Shown here one piece after another: positions 31,201-38,651 of a stretch of DNA of 64,000 nt. This DNA comes from Rhynchopus euleeides (lineage: Eukaryota; Euglenozoa; Diplonemea; Diplonemida; Diplonemidae): positions 62,001 through 126,000 of the forward strand of contig OY723312.1 in assembly GCA_963210315.1 (NCBI GenBank), in the 5' to 3' direction. The position numbers and the translations under genes are program-made. The first letter of the stretch is position 1; each line of letters starts with the position of its first letter. The notes beneath the pieces are model-generated. The model was not told the origin of the DNA. It ran no database searches and worked only from the letters and a program-made list of their open reading frames with translations.

Positions 31201-32201
31201 TACTCTGCCACCGACCCTGTGATCCGGTACACCTTCGCAGCCCCCGCGCACCGGAAGTGCTCAAGGGTCCCCCCCACCGCCACGTCCCCGAGCCGCAGCG
31301 CCCCCACCGCCGCCACCGCCTGACACTCCGCCTGCTCGCCCTCCACGTCGATCTGCCCGCTGAACTCCACCCCCTCCGCCGACACGCTCAGCTTCCCCGC
31401 CAGCGCCCCGAACTTGTTCTCCGCCATCACCACCGTCAGCTTCGCCGTCGTCGCCCCGTGCGAAAGCGTCCCCGACAACGTCCCTGACCACACCACCGAC
31501 CCGTCGGCTGTCTCGTTGCCGTGCAGCGCCAGCGTCACGTCGCGCAGAGGAACGCCCCGCACGGCGACGTGCGCCGCGCTGCCCATGGCGGTGTACTCGT
31601 CCTGTGTCTTCGCCACCGTCGCAGGCATGTTGGCCAAGCCGGTGGTGTTCAGCTTCATGCCCTCTGTGCGCCAGCCTGCTGCTTCGATCGCGAACAGCCC
31701 GCCGTGCAGCGCGAGCGGCGCCAGCGGCACGCTGCCGCTGCTGCCCGCCGTCATCTTGATGATCTTCTTGTGGTCGAACATCGCGACCACCTCCACCGCC
31801 ACGCCGCCGTCCGCCCCGACGCGCATCCGCCCTGCGGCCGTCGCGACGCCACTCCACGCGACGCTGCCGTCTGCGCTGCGCGACGACTCGAGCAGGATGC
31901 TCCCGGCGCCGAGTGCCACGCCGCGCGCAGCGGCGCCCGTGTCAGCGGTGAACGGCGCCCGCGCAGAGAAGAGCGGTGCGTGGCGCACACACCGCGTCTG
32001 CTCGACGAAGCCTCGCGCTTGCAGCCCGAGCGGCGGCACTGCGACGTATGCCGGCGCCTTGCGCCGCGCGGCCGGCTCGCAATTCGCGCCGCTCAGCGCA
32101 GCGTCGCCTTCCGTGCGGAGCGCGAACGTCCGGTGCGTGACTTGCAGCGCAGCGCACAGCGCAGCGTGCACGAGCAGGGCGAGCGCCCTGCGCGGCATCA
32201 T
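19269..32201 (-). CDS. Giant secreted modular protein (4,310 residues)
   Basis: One uninterrupted frame. The chosen start is the MMPRR methionine, followed by signal peptide RALALLVHAALCAALQ; the 95 upstream open codons have no ATG before it. Modules in order: (1) beta-rich repeats with the pattern WSGxxxGxxxxxGV...F, at least seven instances through the protein, for example VWSGWVEGSVDVFGVEAGA. (2) An alanine-rich helical region, residues about 1375-1610. (3) A cysteine-rich array, about 1625-2075, with YTCC-ended units and two CPGxxxxQCC modules. (4) An acidic Asp/Asn/Gly linker, about 2213-2257. (5) A Pro-Thr linker near 2820. (6) A jelly-roll-like domain, then a discoidin (F5/8C)-like domain, about 3025-3170. 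(7) More beta repeats. (8) A Lys-rich helical segment, about 4080-4255, and a beta tail. No membrane anchor was seen, so an extracellular or cell-surface adhesive/matrix role is inferred. Not matched to a named family. Confidence 0.9.
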   Translation of the reverse strand: MMPRRALALLVHAALCAALQVTHRTFALRTEGDAALSGANCEPAARRKAPAYVAVPPLGLQARGFVEQTRCVRHAPLFSARAPFTADTGAAARGVALGAGSILLESSRSADGSVAWSGVATAAGRMRVGADGGVAVEVVAMFDHKKIIKMTAGSSGSVPLAPLALHGGLFAIEAAGWRTEGMKLNTTGLANMPATVAKTQDEYTAMGSAAHVAVRGVPLRDVTLALHGNETADGSVVWSGTLSGTLSHGATTAKLTVVMAENKFGALAGKLSVSAEGVEFSGQIDVEGEQAECQAVAAVGALRLGDVAVGGTLEHFRCAGAAKVYRITGSVAEYAYKGMVLKGVEVEATATRGADGALVWSGWVEGSVDVFGVEAGARLDFAEGRLGDLAVTATLAEPLGPVQAGQLVVRYDAETQQLFGYNEVTITTGNWEATAVVSVAADVRSGAVDVELSTDARTPDGRAGPLAVTLFGAALAPAAVRLHGARDAAGAYRWTGTAGGTLRVDTVLVSVEAAFEDNEFAALAGACRLEHDGVVVEGTLRVFAGDAPHRYVQGTATLRHAGLALPATLTTSNGEAPVLEAYAPDAQLGDLELRECAVRLLLTGAGWRGKLTASVEKADNRFYEQGMLEMDDPHRPHATAAVTVHIRNRLFIGKVRAPYFAGCDGGVHGAFEATLMVPQVGRLDATGETQVMVRPGCLWDVTLEGSGTLHIQGPVAIARIVSLSTLPGSTREQMGSRKWDGVLSTAGVRQRITTTGTGFEGIAYWATTQNNLAVARLVDTATCRGVGHFEMRRLAGISDFVVPFDVMLPDGCATNAPQDWTIQALAGEDLVLHFGPRALRATNVHLSLVKRREPGGSFVHHVALRGRLGGGVPDVNVSFSLAASQNSKSPRVEAVPWHPGSVTPRSLLRAVMGVYPLAAGSVVHTQLRDARPNAGAATFTLGARPELTLEGPAKVLWASCGVSLAVRHTAAGWLTAVGASCLGELPSGHPHSLVGAARAAVDELRPTDVDVMAATGGAAWGTFAAAKRGVWIRMTVGTAAGTVLHQLVNTALQKLLPSAPVSVAGHLGSAEELLLAAAPTGAVQVREDLALDAVLQIRATAAAVTVGLRAAADLTTHGTPVRLDAWLAADAAQPQLQGSARLAHGAGAWEGPFGTAGVSIEAPLAGTARITADLQPAVAVAGTAHVGGLGASCRVVFDAADLARSALVVEGSGSLAAVVRTLAGCGARCTVGVERTLHAAVRYTFRANPNAAAVAADGETLLPGKWLTADDVEVGHGVSGRLNVSITPDGAQGTLRVPQAVLWGTLALSAADAPQAGPTLHVVLRAAERLLRLRGQTALYGEEVDVDAALDDSGLRAEFTLEPNDLPCRVVLSADADMPAPQLRASVASSAHAALTAGAQAAADALGSAASAALSSAAEAADAAALRAAAAREAAAGAPTFVALRALLGDVSSAKAACEAAQQQCEAAAGVPALWTCAQARACWEDWAATVAAKEAIDEAEQHADTAAAASAVSAAARSALVAHGQREAHVRDVHHAVSAAVSAAAVAVLDVAWEAEAASPAPPAWVSARLRVAGKELRRRVRGTPSLGGVRTLLASAAADAVANAALRRVNTTGFPAVAISECATVDAGAALGLGCPDGRGMNSFRVGRYGCATGSVSAVASCGALGVVASRGSGLCRQVASICLAGSSLLVDDALGGCGARVLTGWELRRDAQCDGGVRVVYTCCPLNPLYAAALTEVNTVSSRCVAVGAVSAAGLAGLAPQCDAGELLRGWVLERCGAADGLARVSAECHAHARAEFLVEPAGCVAVAAAGVEALDGAQVGCANGGAVHAVDMGEWGCADGVSEMRHKVWCMDAKLAVDETACTEKQTACKATNGSLAALVGHSLECGAGAALTRYTLVGCAGEEGKRYAYTCCAVVEEVTVVASYAGRCVAMAAESVEQLSEHPLRCPHGAALNGWRVAECAAAADGTLHRVEHTCVSPPPPAQSSCRVDGVEGLCFDRDECEAGGGTASPGYCPGAANVQCCLGGGAPLCRVVGEVVGQCVAADACAASGGTVAATAQCPGAPALQCCAAELRPVACGRDTDPDLQVCIFTGSALRALADGCVAQGASGSGPFFEEAQQGGVLVEVGLPGAPPFLLSTWDAARVWCRQGGVAEVTFAASPSRVVVRSLDGLPVTYDVAVDKMHITAGTGEHHDVQWNGDLLDATFEAPRRASSGGDPDAGTGDDSNGDSDNGGAGDNDSDNGADEPEPPAESEGAADVEAALDSNGVRDEAALAGIDPLAGDATPPSWVGGVLVAFGDGALGAPLTKETLLPQLKFAVTKAARLAGFVETRVWVELPAVADVAADVLADALALDVPALLSFTQTGVPFFDGTIPDPRTCPFGTLSEKYSVSLPGVETALRVQEAQLNPCAYMAHVLLDVEPSPFLSLTAGIGDSPDTTVSVLGLGVRGLKATVKGVQDAGQAGGVLWSGEGSGTVELLGVEVAGRVVFSASKIERVEATVLVDTPGLWVSAQLAVTDEGCSSANGGAAEVRVDALGFEGTGRVAQQDGCAADGAARWVLEVEADAEPELFGLRLSQAKAVVEWGAELSGRVTGLVTVGNSVGLNGTVLFGAGGVTRFEVAGDVVVGPLAAAVDLTAADGLLSGTADVTLAAGNAELPPLHADVAHVYSYTAALAGRPVWAVAGTLPALEVFGIALGEVAFSFDGTFAAGEPDAPDATDAPVEGEATISWAGFVKGSAELMAFASVTLTTLYEDGNLTSLVGDVELAAKGIAFVGRIEVPPTTEDECDVLNANGVLTLDAPPGTGVPPPLWTPTPEVPTPAPLATPAPTPTPAPSLDCLQQLPNGDFSETGGSSDGGFGAAGWIAAGDGADGTVTLRINGDPDTNSNAVELEAWGVDYGVGIRAAVSSSGAPMTFSMRCRRECDSKEESYVGVKLVKADQTDVPFPLAQGLVVLHETVGEKWTPLTQSGLFVPAGDWVLWVYNHRCPCQSACLRRSAWVSSVSLAECPAAALPSRKAKVLAPPPLPAYLRIGAFSSGSQAPHAAKHAFDSSGSPFVSVVGMSPVFLGYTYAQLRVVTGYSIRVAALEGTHTPRTFALQGVDERGEWTDIHAQRGVGDARWREAHNMLSFAVNATECTAYRLHVRDDNGRQRGVTSVAIAELHFTFRRLTQDARDSRVVLRDRERERRQRARTALVQEAEGVVFSASVAYQKCVALGEKRYDVEGSMEGALIIFGVRITNIAVDMAGLAVLNETQQPATQWQGNVSATAELFGVSTSAQLAFFDGALQHLHVTTTFSSMGGALRATVAFIYYTDKECEGTVDATLKIGDNDPLQVSGKMYYIAATGVMRIDATLQLGFDGWMSYSAVKVLLVSSGGSPQGKLADQTWSGTVQVRLGSVWSSFQFDGELGTLSTSFFFETKHLTVRATYELGCAGDGTVVLRDLPFGIPALELNVEFTKSCTDPPTDEWQVSGLLTRDGGLLRIPFFGKVIKLSAVNVTVSSDADGAKVAKVEGSFMEVFSLALHIPLPGVNGSDAVLNPESVRLIGTMLLDGAPATAEGFAQRWQGSGSTPQLTAQSVGSAALHDGLRKTGLRSVELEVHLAYAEVVLRGKGTLFGANFAVVVAAQKSGNAWGFAVAFSAAEGGTPEPIDGTVDQVLSDMAPSSFVAAFVTRRMVLGDGSEFETGLTLRLHLSGGSTQAAGTKDRVDKSSSPELGSQLEGTESGMALFARLVSPSEVRLYLELRGRFELIPRRLYVVKMALAFVVKRRAPPEIGFLLQADLTLGSGRHEKVLELVGFVLLSPLGHLKIGLVVDSLEPWREPFGVRGVTIIFPLAVQLELAPSPPTGLVPVGFACTGGVAVGGTTARVALSSSVTDFSQNAFQATITDFDLGEMMLALTGCRACGKIMSWYPLKFKLLHINVNPSMQELVVSIEYVTVRFAPGLQLIVQDMSVFYGLINIDYAELSVTDEGIRAVVQMAVTEWGPITLTDFDDRSIGPSFELALTKSDQFFFISARATVLAQEVGVSINLTSQGIAGALQLHFLGFELDVELIVGGVPGEDFHNEIRATLKAPELVGKLVDAAVEFFDDLNEKQKALFEAADSELRSAQDAVQDASRALSDMIGSWKDRLTRKQNSVRRFRDRLEAKKRKCKKMKCGWRVWKCAKKAACWVQYAALKIAAGVAIAALEVVKGLVEAAAAPFRAAFGLAFGALTTARGVMWSISRGLSAINFVISRVGGLIKNILKIHRLSFVGGLDSRSVTLGFGSDITVVGLRLDFDFEANLNFKSIVKHLSRKAKELLLEQFSLPF

Positions 32202-32338
32202 GCGCCCCCCCCCCCCCCTCCTCCTCCTCCTCGGCTTTGGTTGGCTCTTTTTGCCTTCCTGCTCGTTTGCGTTGTCCCTGAAGTGGCGTGGCGGGTGTGC
32301 ATGGCGGTGTGCCCAACGCAGCTTGCACTGGCGCAGGA

Positions 32339-32461
32339 GGCAGCTCAAGGATTGTCCAGATCTGCATGCAGGCAGCTCAAGGATTGTCCACACCCGGATC
32401 GAGACAGGAGTATGCGGTGTTGTCGCGACTGACGAACGATGCGATGACAGGCAGTTCAAGG
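32339..32461. promoter_or_regulatory. Repeated motif upstream of the giant gene
   Basis: GGCAGCTCAAGGATTGTCCA occurs twice exactly (32339-32358 and 32371-32390), starting 32 bp apart. A shorter version, GGCAGTTCAAGG, lies at 32450-32461. They sit 138-260 bp upstream of the ATG. Spacing and position suggest protein-binding sites in the promoter, but this rests on position alone. Confidence 0.4.
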
Positions 32462-32929
32462 TGAGGCCGTTCCAGGCTCTAGTCACATGATCAGACAGAC
32501 TTCCCCCCTCCCGGAAGTCCCCTCACACGAGTGTCCGTCACGTCTTCCCAAAGAGCAGTGTGTTGTTGGAGCCTTCTCTCTGTGTGTCAAGCTGTGTCGG
32601 TATCGAGAGGTAGCATACCAGTCTGCATTGGGGGCGAAGGCCCTGGAGCGGAATGCAGGCTCGGCCTTGGGCCTCTCGTGTTCCAACACTGACACAGCAT
32701 ACACACCGTGAACCTGCCGCGTGTCACCGCAGTCTTGTCCCATTCCCCAGACCGATTCCGGGTTACTGCAACGACAGCGTCCAAAGGAGAAAGCGGAAAC
32801 GGGTAAAACAATAGCAACTCCGTCGTCTGATGCGGGTTGTATTGGTTGTCCAAGCTGCCTACTCTCCTATGGACACCGACAGAGTTCTGGGTGTTCCAGG
32901 ACAAAATGTAAAAGCTACAGGCTAAAGGC

Positions 32930-33560
32930 TAAAAGAATGGCTGGGGCAGGAGGAAGGTCCGTGGGAAGAATGGACCGAGAAGTCAAAGCACCATGTACGG
33001 CAACCCTCGGTTGTTCCTGTGGGCCTTCGCTCAGGAATGTAGAAAAGTTGAACGCGAGAAAGGTGAGGTGCCTCACAAAACTGGTTGCAAAGAGCGACGC
33101 AGTTTGAAAGACCAAGGACACAGTTTGACACACAAGGGACACAGTTTGATGCAGGGGATGGAACGAAGGGTACAGGGGATAATCACCCTGGGTTCTTTGT
33201 TCCGATGAGAGGGCAGGACCGTGTTTCCACCGTAACGCCGATGTTCCAGTAAGATCCAGGCAGAGGCACAAAACAGATAACAATGTTCCAGTCGATTGCA
33301 GCACTGTCATGGGACTTGCGGACCTGCGAGCGAACGTTCACTCCCGCGGGCATCCCTGTAGGGCGAGTGTTGCGGCATACAGTCTAGGGCAGGTGGTTAG
33401 AGCACGCGATCGGCAGAAGAAGCCTCAGGGATCGAGACCTTCCTGAGAAAGGCCTGATTTGCCGCTGTGACTTCAGTTTGCCAAGTATCACATTCCCGAG
33501 CATGTTTGCACACATGATAATTGATTGTACATCCTCAGCAGTTCACCTCAAAAATATACA
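32930..33560. repeat. Array block a, four copies
   Basis: Recurs at 39380-39860, 43990-44530 and 48060-48600 in the same direction. Common landmarks are GGAATGAACCGAGA, CTTCGCTCAGAAATGCAGAAA, GAACGAAGGGTACAGGGG and CCAAGTATCACGTTCCCGA. A stretch at 33389-33440 resembles tRNA internal promoters: GGTGGTTAGAGCACG (A-box-like) and GGATCGAGACC (B-box-like). The 48-kb copy has lost the B-box part. A tRNA-derived SINE is possible but unproven. Confidence 0.7.
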
Positions 33561-33708
33561 TCTTCTACTGATGTGAGCAGGGCCAAAGACCCGAAGGCAC
33601 AGAAAGTATCCCAGTTGCCTCCGCTAGATGCTGCCAACGTTTGGCTGAGCTGAAAGACACTTCCCGTACCAAACAAGAAAGGAATATTCCGCTTGATCAT
33701 TTTACGTT

Positions 33709-33796
33709 GGGGGACTTCGCTCTAAAGCGCACGCAAGTGAGCTGCCTAACAACATAGGCTGCAACCTGGCACACTTTGACACAGAGCGAAGGCCCC
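33709..33796. mobile_element. GGCCTTCGCT inverted-repeat element 1
   Basis: About 88 bp with ends GGGGACTTCGCTCT and AGAGCGAAGGCCCCC and a conserved core (GTGAGCTGCCTAACAACATAGGCTGC, split here by position). It is the reference member of a family of at least nine in 33-58 kb. The size and terminal inverted repeats are those of a MITE, and no coding capacity exists. Confidence 0.7.
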
Positions 33797-34252
33797 CGTG
33801 ACAAGAGAAACACCCAGCAACTGCAACTTTTCGTTGAGCGCACTCCTGTGTCAAAGGCTGTGGCGTGAAAGGTGTGATCCTTATATAGCTTCAATCGTCC
33901 GATTTCCTTCGTTACTTCGCGACGTCGCTAACGCCTAGTCGCGCTCGTAACTGGTAAGAACACAAAATCTGACAAGAAAAATGTGAGGATCGGTTTATGT
34001 CGGATGGGGGGGTCAAGAGTGGAATGCAGTGATGAAGTGATTGTCCCACGGTATTAAAAATCCACGCGCGGGGGAGGGGGGGGGAGGAGAGGGTGGTGAA
34101 GAAAGCCCGAGCGAGAGAAATTTTTCCTCCAATCTCAATCACGCCGGTATTTTTCTCCGGATATCCAGCCAGGTCGGTGTTGTTCAAAGGAACTACAGAA
34201 TCACCAGTAGAATCAGTAGAATCAGTAACATCGGGAAACACGGCAAATAAGC

Positions 34253-34343
34253 GGGGGGCTTTCACTCTAAAAGTGCACGCAAGTGAGCTGCCTAACAACA
34301 TAGGCTGCAACCTGACACACTTTGACACAGAGCGAAGGCCCCC
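34253..34343. mobile_element. GGCCTTCGCT inverted-repeat element 2
   Basis: Ends GGGGGGCTTTCACTCT and AGAGCGAAGGCCCCC with the same core as the 33709 member. Confidence 0.65.
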
Positions 34344-34437
34344 AGTGTCTCCTGATGTGAATATGATGATCACGGTGTGCTAAAGAAATCAACTTGGGTT
34401 CGGACGGGGTCGTGGGGGAAAAACAATAAGGTGCAAC

Positions 34438-34551
34438 GGGGGGCCTTCGCTACGAGTCACGGCCAGCCACGGCTCGTCAGTCGGTGAGGGGGGAAAAGGT
34501 GACCCCTCACACACTATTTCTCAGACTCTGTCACTGGGTAGCGAAGGCCCC
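34438..34551. mobile_element. GGCCTTCGCT inverted-repeat element, variant core
   Basis: Ends GGGGGCCTTCGCTAC and GTAGCGAAGGCCCC, but the core differs (CACGGCTCGTCAGTCGGTGAGG). A one-ended relative lies at 56258-56340. It shows that the ends are shared by more than one internal sequence. Confidence 0.6.
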
Positions 34552-34921
34552 AACGGGAGAAGAAAAAGAAAAGGACCCACGAAGGGGTCGAGACAGAGTG
34601 GGTCTCACACGAGCGATAAAAACAATTTCACACTGCAGGGTCCGCCTCTGATGCTGGAGATGCGACATCCCGCCACCTCAGCCTCAAAGGCTGGACCTCA
34701 CAGTGCAACTGGGATGAAACAAGGCCCCAACGAGAGAGAAGGAGCACACAAAGGGAACAACAAGAGACATAATGGGGGAAAGAAAGTGCAGCGGTGCATC
34801 CCAGCACCCCCGACGGACGTGTCACACTCCTGATGGTGACTCTGTGGGCAGCTCTCCCTCAGCCCACCCCGCCGGTGTCGTAGCCGTACATTCCGCCCAA
34901 CAGCGGAGGGTACAATGCCCA

Positions 34922-35004
34922 GGGGGCCTTCGCTCTGTATCAAAAGTGTGTCAGGTTGCCGCCTGTTAGGCAGCTCACTTGTGTGCACTGAAGAGCAAAG
35001 GCCC
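34922..35004. mobile_element. GGCCTTCGCT inverted-repeat element 3, opposite orientation
   Basis: Ends GGGGGCCTTCGCTCT and AAGAGCAAAGGCCC with the core reversed relative to the other members. It lies between the 3' block c of glycosyltransferase copy 1 and its stop codon. Confidence 0.65.
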
Positions 35005-35133
35005 GCAGTATCGCGAAACGTGACCCCGAAGGTCTGATCACCAAGAGGCGTGGGCCGTAACCACTCCTGTGAGAATGGCGGTCAGAAAGTGCATCGCGAT
35101 ACCTGACACGCTGTGTGGGTGTGAGAGAGGATG

Positions 35134-36543
35134 TCACGCCTGGGTGCGCACCCATGTCGTGGCAAAACGCAGTATGACGATGTGTACATCCGCACCTGCG
35201 GCGTAGCAAGAGCAGGACCCAGCCATGTCTTTGCCCACCCTCCACGTGACAATGCCGCACGAGAAGTTGCGTGCTGCAGCAACAAGGCATTCGCTGGATG
35301 ACGCCGCAGGCACAAACGTTGCCTTCTTGTCAGCTACTGCGGCACGTGAGTGGCGGGTCTGCCAGGTGTCACGCATGAGCACCCCAGCTTCTGCTGCCAT
35401 CTCCTCCGTCTGGATGTCCCAGTCAGTCCCGTTCACCCTGTATGCAGGAGAATTCGGTCCCGTCACCACAGGCAGTTGGCGGAGGGCACCAGAGTCAATC
35501 ATCTCGTGAAGCAGGTCGTGGAACTGGTTCGTCGATCTGTAACCCTGCGAGACAAGATCCATCCCAAAGAGCATGAAGGGGTGGTCCGGACGCAGCCCTC
35601 GATGGAATGTGTGGTAACTCCACGGGTGACGGATGAAGTCACCTGCAGGCGTGTTGAAGGCTGTGGGGTCGTCGAGGAATGCAACGTGGTTCATGTAGCC
35701 TTCACTCCTGTTCCCCCTGAAGAAGAGCACATTCAGACAGTGCTGGTCGGCAAGACGGGAAAAGCGGAAATCGTCGCCACAGAGGTCCCTCACAGACCGG
35801 GCCCAGCGGGTCAGCAGATGCTGCGACAGCCTGTGGCGCAGGTTGAAGAACAGCACCCCAGAGTTGATCCAGGAGTCGGGTGCGATCGAGGGGAGCACCA
35901 GAGGAAGAGGCACTTCGGCGGCACCCAGCACAAACACCTCTTCTGTCACGTTCTCCACCTTGCGTCGAGACTGCAGTGCCTTGATTGTGTTGGGCTGGGC
36001 CTGGAGGAAGCGGTTCGCGTTCCCCTTATCGATTTCCAGTGGTGTGTACATCGGCTGCGACGCGAGGAACTCCTCAACACGCATCTCACGCCGCCTGACG
36101 TAGCTGTCGGAGTCAAGGTACACAAGCCAGTCCCGCTGCGGCCACGCACCCTGGTCCAGCCGTGTCTTGATGTAGTGCGCCACAAACGAGTTTCCCCAAC
36201 CACGGTTTGTGAACTGCGTGAGACGGCTCTCCGGGATTGCCCACAGGGTTAGCGCGTACCCATGCTTCTTGCAGTAGAGATAGTTCGTGAGGGCCGTGAG
36301 GACCCACCCCGGCCAGTTGATGATGTCCTTCTTGAGGAGCCAGCTCGGGTCGTGGAGCTCCGCAAAACGCGAATCGATCTGGTAGAACTCGTAGTGGTCA
36401 GGCTGACTCGGAACTGGAGCGCTGCTGTGAGGGTTTGCAGCCGATTCCCCATCTGCGTCATGCCGTTGGAAGTGCACCAGCCCCACTCGACCTGCAACTA
36501 CAATCAGGGCGATGGCACACAGAGCCTTCGGCACGGTCATCAT
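35134..36543 (-). CDS. Type II membrane glycosyltransferase, GT-A fold, array copy 1
   Basis: 469 residues, ATG start, no intron. A short cytoplasmic tail and one membrane segment (about residues 6-22), then a stem, give Golgi-type topology. The catalytic domain has the metal/nucleotide-sugar motif DSD at 144-146 in LVYLDSDSYV, NSGVLFFNL at 227-235 and ADQHCLN at 265-271. That pattern is shared by GT34-like (GMA12/MNN10) and related galactosyltransferase families, but donor and acceptor cannot be assigned. N-glycosylation sequons (NVT, NRS, NGT, NFS) and a Cys-rich C-terminus support a lumenal domain. An R-family repeat lies 230 bp upstream of the ATG. About 97% identical to copy 2 (differences include VRDLCGDD against VTDLCGNN). 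Confidence 0.85.
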   Translation of the reverse strand: MMTVPKALCAIALIVVAGRVGLVHFQRHDADGESAANPHSSAPVPSQPDHYEFYQIDSRFAELHDPSWLLKKDIINWPGWVLTALTNYLYCKKHGYALTLWAIPESRLTQFTNRGWGNSFVAHYIKTRLDQGAWPQRDWLVYLDSDSYVRRREMRVEEFLASQPMYTPLEIDKGNANRFLQAQPNTIKALQSRRKVENVTEEVFVLGAAEVPLPLVLPSIAPDSWINSGVLFFNLRHRLSQHLLTRWARSVRDLCGDDFRFSRLADQHCLNVLFFRGNRSEGYMNHVAFLDDPTAFNTPAGDFIRHPWSYHTFHRGLRPDHPFMLFGMDLVSQGYRSTNQFHDLLHEMIDSGALRQLPVVTGPNSPAYRVNGTDWDIQTEEMAAEAGVLMRDTWQTRHSRAAVADKKATFVPAASSSECLVAAARNFSCGIVTWRVGKDMAGSCSCYAAGADVHIVILRFATTWVRTQA

Positions 36544-36774
36544 ATTCAGAATATCTGCTGGGTGTGAGGTGAGGGCAACGGTGTGCTGTCTGCCTTGACA
36601 CCAACTTCAGTCCCCGTATCGGGGTCCCTGGCAGCTGCTGTGGGAGATTGTGAGCAAGCGGTGGAGCGGGGGAGGAGTGGTGGTACTTTCCTGGCAGGGC
36701 AGGCGCCGCCTTGACCCGCACTGTCTTCACAGCCATTGTGCTTTTCGAAGGCGGCTGGGGTGTTCGGGGCCCCG
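36544..36774 (-). promoter_or_regulatory. Shared 5' leader of glycosyltransferase copies 1-3
   Basis: Nearly identical to 42244-42474 and to 47222-47430, starting immediately before each ATG. In copy 4 the match ends after about 50 bp (55740). In copies 1 and 2 it runs on into an R-family repeat containing TTATAAAGCTTCAG; in copy 3 it breaks at 47430 within CGAAGGCG. It presumably holds the 5' untranslated region and core promoter. Confidence 0.5.
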
Positions 36775-36987
36775 AAATCGTACTCCTTTCGCTGTAACAA
36801 AGAGAATACACCCTCCCAGGCAGCTGCCAAAGGCAGATCTGGACTTCTATTCGTCGAGCGCACTCCTTTGTCAAAGGTTTGGAATCCCTTGTGAAGTGGC
36901 ATGAAGATGTGTGATCCTTATAAAGCTTCAGTCGTACGATTTCCTTCGTTACTTCGCGACTTCGCTCGGCTTTGTCGCTCGTAACTG
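36775..36987 (-). repeat. R-family repeat, copy R4, upstream of glycosyltransferase 1
   Basis: Reads on the minus strand from GTTACGAGCGACAAAGCC through CTTTATAAGG to GCGAAAGGAGTACGAT. It is the undisturbed reference for the interrupted copy R6 at 42475-42777. Short inverted ATCGTAC / GTACGAT lie near the two ends of its core. Confidence 0.7.
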
Positions 36988-38651
36988 GACAGAAACAGAT
37001 CCGTTCAATTTTTACATTTTCTCAGGGCAGGGCAGTGATCTTGCTGGGCTCGTGCCCAAAACTCTTATAGGTAGGGCAGCTGCCCTACCTGGAAGGGGGC
37101 AAAATTCTTGAGTCTCTGATTTGTGTCGGAGGATAGGAAAGGGAAAAGGGGTGAGGTAAACATTCTGAGATCTCAGAGAGAGTGGTTGTACTTGTTGATC
37201 GCTTCCACTATCTCGATCACACCTTTTTTTTTGAACACACACACCCAACCTTGGGCTTTTGCAAGAAAAGACGGCGAAGGACGTCTGACTTGGTGTGAAG
37301 CCTCAACGAAAAAACTCTTGGTGACGAAATACACAAGTCTCCTGGCTGATGAAGGTGTGGTGGTGTGATGAGTGTAGATCACGGAACGCCTCCTCAAAAC
37401 CGATCCTGAAAAATTTCCTATAACATCTTGCAATGTCTTCGAAAAAAAAATCACACGCTTCGCGCGCGAACGTGAGCGCTCGCTAGTGGATCATCCGTGT
37501 CTATCGTACCGGTTCCTGACATCCAGGAGCCAGCAGACCGCCTTCAGGGGGTCTGGGTGGCGGAGCCCTCCAGCCACCGGAGGCCACGGTAGTGAACCTA
37601 TGTTCTCAGGCTGACATATCGCCCCTGACATGCCAAGCACCCGACCACATTCGGTGGGTCATTGGGTCGATAGTCCGGAATCGCCCTGCTCCCTGGGCCC
37701 CAGTGGGCCCAGGGGGGCGGGGGCAGATCAGAAAGCGCCCTATCACTTCACAGCTACAACCGCTCTGATGAATTTCCTTTTGTTTGTTGCGTTGACGCTT
37801 CTACACACAAAACCCTGAACTGATCACACCCTGAGCCTGATGAAGGGTGGGGTTAGTGTATAGAGCACGTTTGGATGCTTGCTGTGGTGGGTGACTTTCT
37901 GCTCACACGAGCGTGCGGAATAAATAAATGTTCGGATTTACTTCGCCCCAACTTCGCCCGACAACTTCCCCCAAGGGGGCGAAGTTGGGATAAAAAATTC
38001 TGGGCTCGGCCCCCACCCCCCGACGGGGGTGGGTGGTGAAAGAGCCCACGGGATCACGAGGATCAGGGGATGGGGAATGCTCGAGGAAGGAAGTGTCAGA
38101 AGGAGAGCACAACTACCTTCCCCAAAGTACGATGTATTGCTCCGCCCAGACCTGATTGGTAGGCGATAGCGAACGCCCTCAGGGGGCAACAAAAGCAAAC
38201 TGGAAATTATTTCGACCACATCACACAACGTCCCGTTCTTTACTCTTTGTGATTGACATCGCGTCACCGGCTCGTTATTCCGTTGGCAATAGAGTCGCGG
38301 ACCGGCATCGAACAGAAGTCCACGAGAGACCGCTGTCCGAACTCGCTCTCCCATCCCGCTCTACGTTTTGGATCGGGGTGGGAGAGCGACTTCGGACAGC
38401 GGGTGACACATCACAAGGAAAGCCTGATTGCGGCAACTGATATTTCGATGCAATATGTGCGACTGCACGTTAAAAGCGTAGCAACCGTGCTTCCTACTTC
38501 CTTAATGATGCGTTGCCGCTTCCACCACCCTAGAGCCTGCTGCTTTGATGTGGGTGTGGAGCACATGTGAACACGAGATAGCTAGACACACAGAGAAGGA
38601 ACAGGATCGTCGGAAGCACTCCTACACTTTTACGCATCATAAATGTGCTCA

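Larger units (their letters stand above)
32462..35133. other. Non-coding region between the giant gene and the glycosyltransferase array
   Basis: Built from blocks shared with the array: block a (32930-33560), R-family copy R3 (33800-33955), four inverted-repeat elements (33709-33796, 34253-34343, 34438-34551, 34922-35004) and the downstream block c of the glycosyltransferase genes (34640-34912). Open frames are short and none is conserved in frame between copies of the same block. Confidence 0.6.

Noticed and set aside
32202..32486. N-terminal extension of the giant protein by 95 residues
   Set aside because: Opens with a non-ATG codon and contains no ATG before MMPRR, crosses the repeated 20-bp motif, and would bury the signal peptide.
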